Origin: Oscillibacter sp.
GTDB lineage: Bacteria; Bacillota; Clostridia; Oscillospirales; Oscillospiraceae
Reading direction: 5' to 3'
Length of the DNA stretch: 10,221 bases
Assembly (NCBI GenBank): GCA_003487665.1
Contig: DNFA01000063.1
Coordinates: forward strand, 893-11,113
The notes under the pieces are model-generated. The model had not been told where the DNA came from. It ran no database searches and saw only the letters and a program-made list of their open reading frames with translations. Below, in pieces: positions 1 to 6,784 of this stretch. The position numbers and the translations under genes were made by a program. Position 1 is the stretch's first letter, and every line of letters starts with the position of its first letter.

Positions 1-506
1 GGCTGAGCCTGAACCCCCTGCGGCACATCGACTGGCTGGGCCTTATCATGATGGTGGTGGCCGGCTTCGGCTGGGCGAAGCCCGTGCCGGTGGATCCCCG
101 TTATTTCAAAAAGCCCAAGCAGGGCATGGCCATCACCGCGCTGGCTGGACCCGTGTCCAACTTCCTGCTGGCGCTGGTGCTGCTGCTGATCGCGCGGGGC
201 GTCTATCTCCGGGCGCTGGTCACCGGTCAGCTCAGCGAGGTGTGGTTTTCGTTTCTGCTGAACACGGCGTCCCTGTCCGTGGGTCTGGGGCTTTTCAATC
301 TGGTGCCCATCCCGCCGCTGGACGGCTCCAAGGTGCTGGCGGTGCTGCTGCCGGACAGGGCGTACAGCTGGCTGATGCGCTATGAGCGCTTCGGCATGCT
401 GCTCCTGCTGGCGGTGATCTCCGTGGGCATCGGCAGCAACGCGCTGGACAGCGCGATCCGTTGGACATTCACCCTGCTGTGCAGGCTGGTGGGTTTTGAG
501 GTGTAG
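1..506 (+). CDS. Site-2 protease family (M50) membrane metalloprotease, 3' part only
   Basis: The gene enters from the left edge in the frame whose first full codon is at position 3, so the N-terminus is missing. The translation starts LSLNPLRHIDWLGLIMM and continues into GFGWAKPVPVDPRYF, which is typical of the small YwhC-type M50 proteases of Firmicutes. The HEXXH zinc motif should lie upstream and is not visible. The second catalytic element is present as NLVPIPPLDGSK (around 300-332), whose Asp would be the third zinc ligand. Four hydrophobic stretches fit an integral membrane protein: around IDWLGLIMMVVAGFGWA, ALAGPVSNFLLALVLLLI, the segment before the PPLDG motif, and GMLLLLAVISVGIG near the C-terminus. 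Family members cleave substrates within the membrane; the substrate here is unknown. The gene sits directly upstream of scpA with a 2-nt gap, an arrangement common in Clostridia. Confidence 0.9.
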   Translation, partial: LSLNPLRHIDWLGLIMMVVAGFGWAKPVPVDPRYFKKPKQGMAITALAGPVSNFLLALVLLLIARGVYLRALVTGQLSEVWFSFLLNTASLSVGLGLFNLVPIPPLDGSKVLAVLLPDRAYSWLMRYERFGMLLLLAVISVGIGSNALDSAIRWTFTLLCRLVGFEV

Positions 507-508
507 CT

Positions 509-1291
509 TTGGACGATCCTATTTTCAAGCTGGAAAAGGTGGTGCAGACCCGGGGCGACGAGCCGCTGGAGGACTTCGAGGGGCCTCTCGATCTGATACT
601 GTACCTTTTGAGCAAGAACAAAATCGAAATACAGGATATCCCCATCGCGCTGATACTGGAGCAGTATCAGGCGTATCTGGAAAAGCGGAAGCGGATGGAT
701 CTGGAGGTGGCCAGCGAGTTCATCACCATGGCCGCTCAGCTGATGTTCATCAAGACCCGCATGCTGCTGAATCTGGAGGACGAGGAGGCCCAGAACGAGA
801 TGGACGCCCTCATCAAGTCGCTGGAGGAGCGGCAGCGGGGCGAGGCCTACGCCCGTGTGCGCCTGCTGAGCGAGCGGCTGGCTCCCCTGGGCGAGTTCGG
901 ACGCAATATCCTCACCCGCCCGCCGGAGCCTATGGAGCGGGGCAAGATATTCGAGTACGATCAGGAGCCGGCGGATCTGGTGCTGGCCATGCAGGAGGTG
1001 ACAGACCGCCGCACGGCGCCGGAGGCGCCGCCGCTGCGCGCCTTCGACGAGATCGTGAAGCGGGAGCCGTATCCCGTGGAGACGAAGGCCAAGGAGATCC
1101 TGCGCCGGCTGCGGGATGTGGGCATCACCCGCTTCCTGCTGCTGTTCCGCGGCAGCAAGACCCGCAGCGAGCTGGTGGCCACGTTCATGGCCGTGCTGGA
1201 GCTGTGCCGCAGCAACCTGATCCGGCTGGCCGGAGCCGACCGAGACTGCACCGTGACCGCCGAGGGCGATGCGCCGGAAGAAATGATGTAA
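509..1291 (+). CDS. scpA: Segregation and condensation protein A (ScpA, SMC kleisin subunit)
   Basis: ScpA is the kleisin that bridges the SMC dimer and, with ScpB, forms the bacterial condensin that compacts and separates new chromosomes on the nucleoid. The 260-residue product has the N-terminal kleisin signature DFEGPLDLILYLLSKNKIEI (about residues 22-41), the LDLEVASEF-type segment (here MDLEVASEFITMAAQLMFIKTRMLL, 63-87), an acidic middle region, and a C-terminal winged helix (about 180-245, with TRFLLLFRGSKTRSELVATFMAVLEL). The start is a TTG at 509, chosen because GAGGTG lies 5 nt upstream and because MDDPIFKLE resembles N-termini I recall from related Clostridia. This gives about 20 residues before the FEGPLDL motif, more than in B. 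subtilis ScpA. The next gene is its partner scpB, 10 nt downstream. Confidence 0.95.
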   Translation: MDDPIFKLEKVVQTRGDEPLEDFEGPLDLILYLLSKNKIEIQDIPIALILEQYQAYLEKRKRMDLEVASEFITMAAQLMFIKTRMLLNLEDEEAQNEMDALIKSLEERQRGEAYARVRLLSERLAPLGEFGRNILTRPPEPMERGKIFEYDQEPADLVLAMQEVTDRRTAPEAPPLRAFDEIVKREPYPVETKAKEILRRLRDVGITRFLLLFRGSKTRSELVATFMAVLELCRSNLIRLAGADRDCTVTAEGDAPEEMM

Positions 1292-1301
1292 GGGGAGACA
1301 C

Positions 1302-1883
1302 ATGGATACACTGGAAATGAAGGACATCGAAGCCGCCGTAGAGGGCATACTGTTTGCCTCCGGCGAGCCGGTGGCCGTGGATCGGATATGCGTGGCGCTG
1401 AATATGGACAGACCCACCGTGGAGCTGGTGCTGCAGCATTTGCAGGACTATTACAGCTACGAGCGGAGGGGCATGCGGCTGGTGCGGATGGAGGACAGCT
1501 GGCAGCTGTGCTCCGCGCCGGAGTACGGCGAGCTGATCCGAAAGGCCTTTGAGATCCGCAAGCCCGCCAAGCTCAGCCAGCCGGCGCTGGAGGTGCTGAC
1601 CATCATCGCCTACTACCAGCCCACCACCCGCGCCTATGTGGATCAGATCCGCGGCGTGGACAGCTCCTATACGGTGGGGCTGCTGCTGGATCGGCACCTG
1701 ATCGAGGAGTGCGGACGGCTTCAGGTGCCGGGGCGCCCCCGACTGTACCGGACGACGCAGGCGTTCCTGCGGGCGTTTCACCTGAACTCGCTGGACGAGC
1801 TGCCGCAGCTGCCGGGCATGGAGGCGGACGGCCAGCTGCGCCTGGACGACGACATGGGCGAGGGCAGCCCGGAGCTGCTCTGA
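1302..1883 (+). CDS. scpB: Segregation and condensation protein B (ScpB)
   Basis: ScpB dimerises and binds the ScpA kleisin, completing the SMC-ScpAB condensin. The product has 193 residues, normal for the family. The N-terminal winged helix is seen as IEAAVEGILFASGEPVAVDRICVAL (about 9-33). The second winged helix carries the diagnostic run LSQPALEVLTIIAYYQPTTRA, then QIRGVDSSYTVGLLLDRHLIEECGRLQVPGRP with LYRTTQAFLRAFHLNSLDELPQLP at the end. These match the usual ScpB pattern of IIAYKQPITR, IRGV, GRPxLYGTT and FGLNSLxDLP. The ATG start at 1302 has AGGGGAGA just upstream, overlapping the end of scpA. The C-terminal tail after LPGM is short, acidic and probably disordered. Confidence 0.95.
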   Translation: MDTLEMKDIEAAVEGILFASGEPVAVDRICVALNMDRPTVELVLQHLQDYYSYERRGMRLVRMEDSWQLCSAPEYGELIRKAFEIRKPAKLSQPALEVLTIIAYYQPTTRAYVDQIRGVDSSYTVGLLLDRHLIEECGRLQVPGRPRLYRTTQAFLRAFHLNSLDELPQLPGMEADGQLRLDDDMGEGSPELL

Positions 1884-1916
1884 GGATAGAGGCAGAAACG
1901 GGAAGGAGGGCGAGAC

Positions 1917-2645
1917 GTGACGGCGCTTTACATCATTCTGGGCATCCTGCTGGCGTTCTTTTTGCTGTCGCTGCTGCGGCTGGGCGTGCGCGTGGAATTC
2001 ACGGGCAGCCTTGCGGAGACGCGAGTCACCGTCATAGCGGGTCCGGCGCGGATACAGCTCCTTCCCAAGCCAGAAAAGCCGGAGAAGCCCCAAAAAGAGA
2101 AGAAAAAGAAGGAAAAGCCCGCAAAGGCCAAGGCGGAGGGCGGCGAGAAGAAAAAGCTCCACCTGACGAAGGAGGACATCAAGGCGGCGCTGCCCGCGCT
2201 GTGGGAGTGCCTGAAAAACGGCCTGCGCAAGACGCGGCAGCGGCTGCTGATCGACCCGCTGCACCTGTCGGCATCGCTGCCGGGCGCGGCTGACCCGGCG
2301 GGCGCGGCGGAGCTGTACGGCTATGTCAACGCGGGCATGTGGACGGTGATGCCGCAGCTGGAGCGGCTGATGCGCATACCGGATCCCCGGCTCCATGTGG
2401 AGGCGGACTTTGACGCGTCGGAGCTGCGTCTCACCGGCGAGGTGGGCGTGACGCTGCAAATACGCGACCTGCTGGCCATCGGCCTTGCCTTTGCCAAGCC
2501 GGTGCTGCGGTGGTATCTGGCCATGCAGAAGCGGCACAGCGCGCAGGAAAAGGTGCAGGCAAAGGAGAACGGAGCCGCGCCGAAGGAGCATGATACCGCA
2601 GACCGGACGCCATCGGGCGATGGCGCAGACCATACAACAACTTGA
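1917..2645 (+). CDS. DUF2953 protein (YtfI-like), single N-terminal membrane segment
   Basis: The 242-residue protein starts at a GTG at 1917 with a strong AGGAGG 7 nt upstream. It has one hydrophobic segment (about residues 3-20, ALYIILGILLAFFLLSLL), then a short beta-like region (RVEFTGSLAETRVTVIAGPARIQLL). A very charged Lys/Pro/Glu linker follows (about 51-81), made of repeated KPEKPEKPQKEKKKKEKPAK-like units. The DUF2953 core spans about 105-205, including GAADPAGAAELYGYVNAGMW. The C-terminal tail from about 206 on is polar and likely unstructured. The molecular function is not known. In B. subtilis the DUF2953 protein YtfI is encoded next to YtfJ, and the same pairing is seen here, so a role linked to sporulation or the spore membrane is an inference from context. 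Family assignment rests on layout, the core motif and the neighbour. Confidence 0.82.
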   Translation: MTALYIILGILLAFFLLSLLRLGVRVEFTGSLAETRVTVIAGPARIQLLPKPEKPEKPQKEKKKKEKPAKAKAEGGEKKKLHLTKEDIKAALPALWECLKNGLRKTRQRLLIDPLHLSASLPGAADPAGAAELYGYVNAGMWTVMPQLERLMRIPDPRLHVEADFDASELRLTGEVGVTLQIRDLLAIGLAFAKPVLRWYLAMQKRHSAQEKVQAKENGAAPKEHDTADRTPSGDGADHTTT

Positions 2646-2662
2646 GAAAAGGAGAGTACATC

Positions 2663-3055
2663 ATGGAAATGACCGAAAAGAACAAGAGCTCCCTCTCCGC
2701 GATGATGGAGACGTCCATGGACAAGATCCGTCAGATGGTGGATTCCAACACCATCGTGGGCGAGCCGATCACCACGCCTGACGGCGTGACGCTGATCCCC
2801 GTGTCCCGGCTGAGCTACGGCTTCGGCTGCGGCGGCGGTGACTACGGCAAGAATAAGGAGAACTCCGGTGCCGGCTGCGGCGCAGGCGTGCGGGTGGAGC
2901 CCATGGCCTTTCTGGTGGTCAAGGGCGGTGTGACCCGCATGCTGCCGGTGGGCACGCCCGCCATCACCACGGTGGATCGCGTCATCGAGATGGTGCCGGA
3001 GCTGCTGGATCGGGTGGAGGGCTTCGTGGATAAGAAGCGCAATAAGGATTTCTGA
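2663..3055 (+). CDS. ytfJ: YtfJ/GerW family sporulation protein
   Basis: This 130-residue protein belongs to the YtfJ family (B. subtilis GerW), which is made in the forespore and is needed for a normal germination response. The diagnostic features are VGEPITTPDGVTLIPVSRLSYGFGCGGGDYG (about 32-62), a Gly/Cys-rich patch (GAGCGAGVRVEPMAFLVV, 69-86) and the C-terminal VDRVIEMVPELLDRVEGF helix. I chose the ATG at 2663 because AGGAGAG lies 6 nt before it. An in-frame TTG at 2642 would add seven residues but overlaps the end of the preceding gene and has no better ribosome site. There is no signal peptide. It lies directly after the DUF2953 gene (17-nt gap). Its presence is evidence that the organism forms spores or descends from a spore former. 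Confidence 0.93.
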   Translation: MEMTEKNKSSLSAMMETSMDKIRQMVDSNTIVGEPITTPDGVTLIPVSRLSYGFGCGGGDYGKNKENSGAGCGAGVRVEPMAFLVVKGGVTRMLPVGTPAITTVDRVIEMVPELLDRVEGFVDKKRNKDF

Positions 3056-3118
3056 TATATAAGACGAGCCAGCGTCGGAATAGACTGGAGGTATCCTGTA
3101 AGGAACGGGGGGCTTCCG
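3056..3118 (+). other. 63-nt spacer between ytfJ and the carboxypeptidase gene
   Basis: This is the longest gap in the gene block. I see no hairpin with a T-run, so no terminator. TATATA at 3056-3061 resembles a -10 box, but nothing like a -35 is found 17 nt upstream. There are two purine-rich ribosome-site-like stretches, GGAGG around 3087-3091 and AAGGAACGGGGGG around 3100-3112. Only the second is near the chosen GTG start. Confidence 0.5.
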
Positions 3119-3955
3119 GTGATCCGACGTATGGGAGCGGCGCTGTGCGCCGCGCTGACAGTGCTCTGTTGCATACCCGCTGTGGCGGAGGCTGTGGAGG
3201 TCTCCGCCACGGCTTGCGTCCTGATGGATGCGGACAGCGGACGGGTGCTGTATGAAAAAAACGGGCGGCAGCGCATGCTGATCGCCAGCACCACCAAGCT
3301 GATGACGGCGCTGGTGGCACTGGAGCAGGGGACGCTGACGGACGTCGTGACCGTTACGGCATCCCACATGGCGGAGGGCTCGTCCATGTACCTGCGGGCG
3401 GGGGAGAAGCTGACGCTGGAGGAGCTGCTGTACGGCTTGCTGCTGTGCTCCGGCAACGACGCGGCGCTGGCGGTGACGGAGTGTGCCGGAGGGCTGGAGC
3501 CCTTCGTGGCGCTGATGAACGAAAAGGCGGCGGCGCTGGGGATGGCGGATACCCATTTTGCCAACCCCAACGGGCTGGACGACGAGGAGCACTACTCCAC
3601 GGCGCGGGATATGGCGCAGTTGGCAAGGGCGGCGGTGAACGAACCGACGCTGCTGCGAATGGCATCTACCCGGCAGGCATCCATCGGCGGACGGACGCTG
3701 ACCAATCACAACAAGTTGCTGGGTCGCATGGAGGGGTGCCTGGGGTTAAAGACCGGGTACACGAAGGCGGCGGGGCGGACGCTGGTGTCCTGTGCGGAAA
3801 AGGACGGACGGCGGCTGGTGGCGGTGACGCTGCGGGACGGCGACGACTGGAACGACCACGAGGCACTGTACCGCTGGGGCTTTATGCTCACCGGCGCGGA
3901 AAATGAGCTGCGCGCCCGCCTGCTGCGGGCGGCGGAGAATGTGGGAAAGAGGTGA
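3119..3955 (+). CDS. Secreted D-alanyl-D-alanine carboxypeptidase (peptidase S11), short form
   Basis: This enzyme removes the terminal D-Ala from peptidoglycan stem peptides outside the membrane and so limits cross-linking. The 278-residue product has a signal peptide (IRRMGAALCAALTVLCCIPAVAEA, likely cut after Ala25). It carries all three active-site motifs of penicillin-binding proteins: STTK at 57-60 (acyl-Ser57, Lys60), SGN at 111-113 and KTG at 211-213. HFANPNGLDDEEHYSTARDMA at about 146-166 is also typical of S11. S11 relatives such as DacB/DacF usually have about 380 residues with a beta-rich C-terminal domain and an amphipathic anchor. Both are missing here, so the enzyme may be soluble in the spore cortex space or wall. 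The start is a GTG at 3119 with a poor ribosome site (run of G at 3107-3112); an ATG at 3131 is possible. The setting suggests a DacB/DacF-like cortex role. Confidence 0.93.
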   Translation: MIRRMGAALCAALTVLCCIPAVAEAVEVSATACVLMDADSGRVLYEKNGRQRMLIASTTKLMTALVALEQGTLTDVVTVTASHMAEGSSMYLRAGEKLTLEELLYGLLLCSGNDAALAVTECAGGLEPFVALMNEKAAALGMADTHFANPNGLDDEEHYSTARDMAQLARAAVNEPTLLRMASTRQASIGGRTLTNHNKLLGRMEGCLGLKTGYTKAAGRTLVSCAEKDGRRLVAVTLRDGDDWNDHEALYRWGFMLTGAENELRARLLRAAENVGKR

Positions 3956-3959
3956 CGGC

Positions 3960-4670
3960 ATGACCGAGCGCGTACAGAAGCTGCTGGCCGCGGCGGGGCT
4001 GTGCTCCCGACGGACGGCGGAGGAGTGGATCGCCGCAGGACGGGTCACAGTCAACGGACGGGCGGCGCACATCGGCGATAAGGCTGACCCGGAGACGGAC
4101 ACCGTGGCGGTGGACGGCCGGCCGGTCGGACGTGCCGCCGGTCATGTATACATCATGCTCCACAAGCCCCGGGGCTACGTCACCACCCTGTCGGACGAGC
4201 GCGGGCGGCGCACGGCGGCGGAGCTGGTGAAGGACTGCGGCGTGCGGGTCTATCCCGTGGGGCGGCTGGACAGGGATTCCGAGGGGCTGCTGCTGTTTAC
4301 CAACGACGGGGCACTGACCCAGCGGCTGCTGCATCCCAGCCATCAGGTGGACAAGGTGTACATAGTGTCCGTTTTCGGCGCGGACGAAGGCAGCGCCGGG
4401 CGTCTGCGCGCCGTGACATCACTGGACGGACAGCCCATCGCACCGGCGCAGGTGGACGAGCTGTACCGCCGGGACGACAGGGCGGAATACCGGATCGTCA
4501 TCCATCAGGGAAAGAAGCGGCAGATACGCCGCATGTGCGCCGCCGTGGGGCTGACCGTGACCCGCCTGTGCCGGATAGCCGAGGACGGCCTGGAGCTGGG
4601 AGCGCTGCCGCCGGGACGATGGCGGTATCTCACAGCCGGAGAACTGGAATCTATCAAAGGAAGCGACTGA
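3960..4670 (+). CDS. rluB: RsuA/RluB family rRNA pseudouridine synthase
   Basis: This enzyme turns a specific uridine in rRNA into pseudouridine. The 236-residue product has an N-terminal S4 RNA-binding domain (about 1-60: ERVQKLLAAAGLCSRRTAEEWIAAGRVTVNG) and a catalytic domain with LHKPRGYVTT and the motif GRLDRDSEGLLLFTNDG. Asp104 in GRLD is the expected catalytic residue. HPSHQVDKVYIV and the C-terminal HQGKKRQIRRM segment complete the family pattern. I chose the ATG at 3960 because AGAGGTGA lies just upstream and the protein then begins with the S4 domain. An upstream ATG at 3903 would run deep into the carboxypeptidase gene. RluB (23S rRNA) is preferred over RsuA (16S) because in B. subtilis rluB lies in the same neighbourhood as scpA, scpB and dacB. 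The exact target cannot be told from sequence alone. Confidence 0.9.
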   Translation: MTERVQKLLAAAGLCSRRTAEEWIAAGRVTVNGRAAHIGDKADPETDTVAVDGRPVGRAAGHVYIMLHKPRGYVTTLSDERGRRTAAELVKDCGVRVYPVGRLDRDSEGLLLFTNDGALTQRLLHPSHQVDKVYIVSVFGADEGSAGRLRAVTSLDGQPIAPAQVDELYRRDDRAEYRIVIHQGKKRQIRRMCAAVGLTVTRLCRIAEDGLELGALPPGRWRYLTAGELESIKGSD

Positions 4671-4671
4671 C

Positions 4672-5535
4672 ATGAACGAAAATGTCTTGCAGACCATTCG
4701 GAGCGGTATGGACGGCTTCTCCAAGGGACAGAAGCGCATTGCCGCGTTCATACTGGACAACTATGACCGGGCGGCGTTTATGACCGCCGCGCGGCTGGGC
4801 GAGACGGCCTCGGTCAGCGAGTCCACGGTGGTGCGCTTTGCCGCCCAGCTGGGCTACGACGGCTATCCGGAGATGCAGAAGGCGCTGCAGGAGCTGATCC
4901 GCGGCAAGCTGACGTCCATTCAGCGGATACAGGTGTCCCGCGACCAGATGTCCGGTGCGGATATTCTGGGCAGCGTGATGCAGCGGGACATGAACAGCAT
5001 CCACAATGTCATCGATCGGCTGGATCGCGACGCGTTCAGCTGCGCGGTGGACAAGCTGCTGGGAGCCAAGCACATCTACATTTTGGGCGTGCGCTCCTCG
5101 TCGTTTCTGGCGGGGTATCTGAACTTCTACATGCACCTGATCTTCAAGAACGTGACGCTGGTGCAGTCCAGCGCCGCCGGCGAGATATACGAGCAGCTGG
5201 CGCACATCGGCAAGGGGGACGTGCTGGTGGGGATCTGCTTCCCCCGGTACTCCAAGATGGCCATACACGCGGTGGAATACGCCAGCAGAAAGGGCGGCGA
5301 CGTGGTGGCCATCACCGATTCAGCGCTGTCGCCTCTGTATCAGATGGCGTCGGTGTCGCTGCTGGCGCCCTGCGACATGATCTCCTTTGTGGACTCTATG
5401 GCGGCGCCGCTGAGTCTGCTGAACGCGCTGATCTTGGCGGTGGGGCAGCAGCGGCGGGACGATCTGTCCGCAACGCTGGCGGACATGGAGCAGGTGTGGT
5501 CGCGGTACAGTATTTTCGGAAAAGACGACGAGTGA
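4672..5535 (+). CDS. MurR/RpiR family transcriptional regulator (HTH plus SIS domain)
   Basis: The 287-residue protein has the two-domain layout of the MurR/RpiR family. The N-terminal DNA-binding region (about 1-77) contains FSKGQKRIAAFILDN and the helix-turn-helix AARLGETASVSESTVVRFAAQLGYDGYPEMQ. A sugar isomerase (SIS) domain (about 123-260) has HIYILGVRSSSFLAGYL and DVLVGICFPRYSKMAIHAVEYASRKGGDVVAITDS. SIS domains of this family usually bind phosphorylated sugars such as N-acetylmuramic acid 6-phosphate or glucosamine 6-phosphate. The ATG at 4672 follows the preceding stop by 1 nt, with AAAGGAAG 8 nt upstream. No sugar transport or catabolic gene is present in the window, so the ligand and targets are unknown. 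Its operon position could point to cell-wall amino sugars, but that is only a guess. Confidence 0.92.
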   Translation: MNENVLQTIRSGMDGFSKGQKRIAAFILDNYDRAAFMTAARLGETASVSESTVVRFAAQLGYDGYPEMQKALQELIRGKLTSIQRIQVSRDQMSGADILGSVMQRDMNSIHNVIDRLDRDAFSCAVDKLLGAKHIYILGVRSSSFLAGYLNFYMHLIFKNVTLVQSSAAGEIYEQLAHIGKGDVLVGICFPRYSKMAIHAVEYASRKGGDVVAITDSALSPLYQMASVSLLAPCDMISFVDSMAAPLSLLNALILAVGQQRRDDLSATLADMEQVWSRYSIFGKDDE

Positions 5536-5536
5536 T

Positions 5537-6784
5537 ATGGAAAAGAGCATCGTGGTGATCGGCGGCGGCGCCGCCGGTCTGATGGCGGCCATCACCGCCG
5601 CCCGGCAGGGCGCGCAGGTGACGCTGCTGGAGCCCAACGAACGGCTGGGCAAAAAGGTGAATATCACGGGAAAGGGTCGCTGCAACGTGACCAACGACTG
5701 CGACCGGGAGACGCTGCTGGCCAACATTCCCGGCAACGGGCGGTTCCTGTACAGCGCGCTGACGCGGTTCACGCCGCAGGATGCCATGGCCTTTTTCCGG
5801 GAGCTGGGCGTGCCGCTGAAGGTGGAGCGGGGCAATCGGGTATTCCCGGTGTCCGACAGTGCCTTTGACATCACCAACGCATTGGAACGGGAGCTGAAGC
5901 GCCGCCGCGTCCGCTGGGCGCGGGATCGGGCGCTGCACATAGAGACGGAGAACGGTGCGGTGACGGCCGTGCAGGGGGAGAAGGACACCTACCCCGCGCA
6001 GGCGGTGATACTGGCCACCGGCGGCGTGTCCTATCCGGGCACCGGCTCCACCGGGGACGGCTATCGCATGGCGCAGGAGCTGGGGCACACGGTGGTGCCG
6101 CCCCGCGGCTCGCTGGTGCCGCTGGTGTGCGCCGGGAGCGACTGCCCGGACATGCAGGGGTTGAGCCTGCGGAACGTGGAGCTGACGGTGTACAACGGGA
6201 AGAAAAAGCCGGTGTTCCGGGAGTTCGGCGAGCTGCTGTTCACCCATTTCGGCGTGTCGGGGCCGCTGGTGCTGTCCGCCAGCGCCCATCTGCGGCGCTG
6301 GGAGGGCGAAACGTACCGGCTGGATATCGACCTGAAGCCCGCGCTGGACGAGCAGAAGCTGGACGCGCGGCTGCTGCGGGACATCGGGGAGAATCCCAAT
6401 CGAGATATGAGCAACATCGCCGCGGGGCTGGTGCCCCACAGCATGATCCCGGTGCTGCTGCGCCGGGCGGGGCTATCCGGAAACGAAAAGGCCAACAGCC
6501 TGACGAAGGAGCAGCGCCGTGGGCTGGTGCAGGTGCTGAAGCACTTCGCACTGGACGTGACCGGCACGCGGCCGGTCAGCGAGGCCATCGTCACCGCCGG
6601 CGGCGTCAAGGTGGGGGAGGTAGCTCCCAATACCATGGCGTCCAAGCGGGTGGACGGCCTGTATTTTGCCGGCGAGGTGCTGGACGTGGACGCCTATACG
6701 GGCGGGTTTAATTTGCAGATCGCATGGGCGACCGGGTATCTGGCGGGGCTGTCCGCCGCAGAAAGCGAGGAAATGTATGACTGA
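5537..6784 (+). CDS. HI0933/YhiN-type FAD-binding flavoprotein (BaiN/YtfP-like)
   Basis: The 415-residue protein is a member of the HI0933 family of flavoproteins, which databases often name NAD(P)/FAD-dependent oxidoreductase or aminoacetone-oxidase family. The dinucleotide-binding loop is VIGGGAAGLMAA (7-18). The family hallmark LGKKVNITGKGRCNVTN lies at 37-53, a second FAD contact ATGGVSYPGTGSTGDGY at 160-176, and the C-terminal FAD signature TAGGVKVGEVAPNTM...GLYFAGEVLDVDAYTGGFNLQIAWATG at about 354-400. The length is normal. The physiological substrate is not established for most members, so no specific reaction is claimed. The ATG lies 1 nt after the regulator's stop; only a weak GGAAAAG is seen upstream, so translation is probably coupled. 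Its end overlaps cmk by 8 nt, a neighbourhood often seen in Clostridia. Confidence 0.93.
   Translation: MEKSIVVIGGGAAGLMAAITAARQGAQVTLLEPNERLGKKVNITGKGRCNVTNDCDRETLLANIPGNGRFLYSALTRFTPQDAMAFFRELGVPLKVERGNRVFPVSDSAFDITNALERELKRRRVRWARDRALHIETENGAVTAVQGEKDTYPAQAVILATGGVSYPGTGSTGDGYRMAQELGHTVVPPRGSLVPLVCAGSDCPDMQGLSLRNVELTVYNGKKKPVFREFGELLFTHFGVSGPLVLSASAHLRRWEGETYRLDIDLKPALDEQKLDARLLRDIGENPNRDMSNIAAGLVPHSMIPVLLRRAGLSGNEKANSLTKEQRRGLVQVLKHFALDVTGTRPVSEAIVTAGGVKVGEVAPNTMASKRVDGLYFAGEVLDVDAYTGGFNLQIAWATGYLAGLSAAESEEMYD

Noticed and set aside
496..1320. 274-codon open frame on the plus strand overlapping scpA
   Set aside because: It is Gly/Arg/Ala-rich low-complexity translation in the wrong frame, while the scpA frame encodes a clear kleisin.
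1185..2633. Long open frame of 482 codons on the minus strand
   Set aside because: It lies opposite scpB and the DUF2953 gene, is rich in Arg, His, Leu and Gln, and has no recognisable domain. It is a by-product of high GC at third codon positions. The same applies to 2321-3709, 5396-6439 and 8791-9831 on the minus strand.
3056..3061. TATATA after ytfJ as a promoter for the carboxypeptidase gene
   Set aside because: The sequence 17 nt upstream (AGAAGC) does not resemble a -35, and I could not fit a forespore sigma pattern either.
6666..6776. Longer cmk starting at an upstream ATG
   Set aside because: The extra residues overlap the conserved C-terminal FAD motif of the flavoprotein in another frame, and ATG at 6777 gives the normal Cmk N-terminus with a ribosome site.
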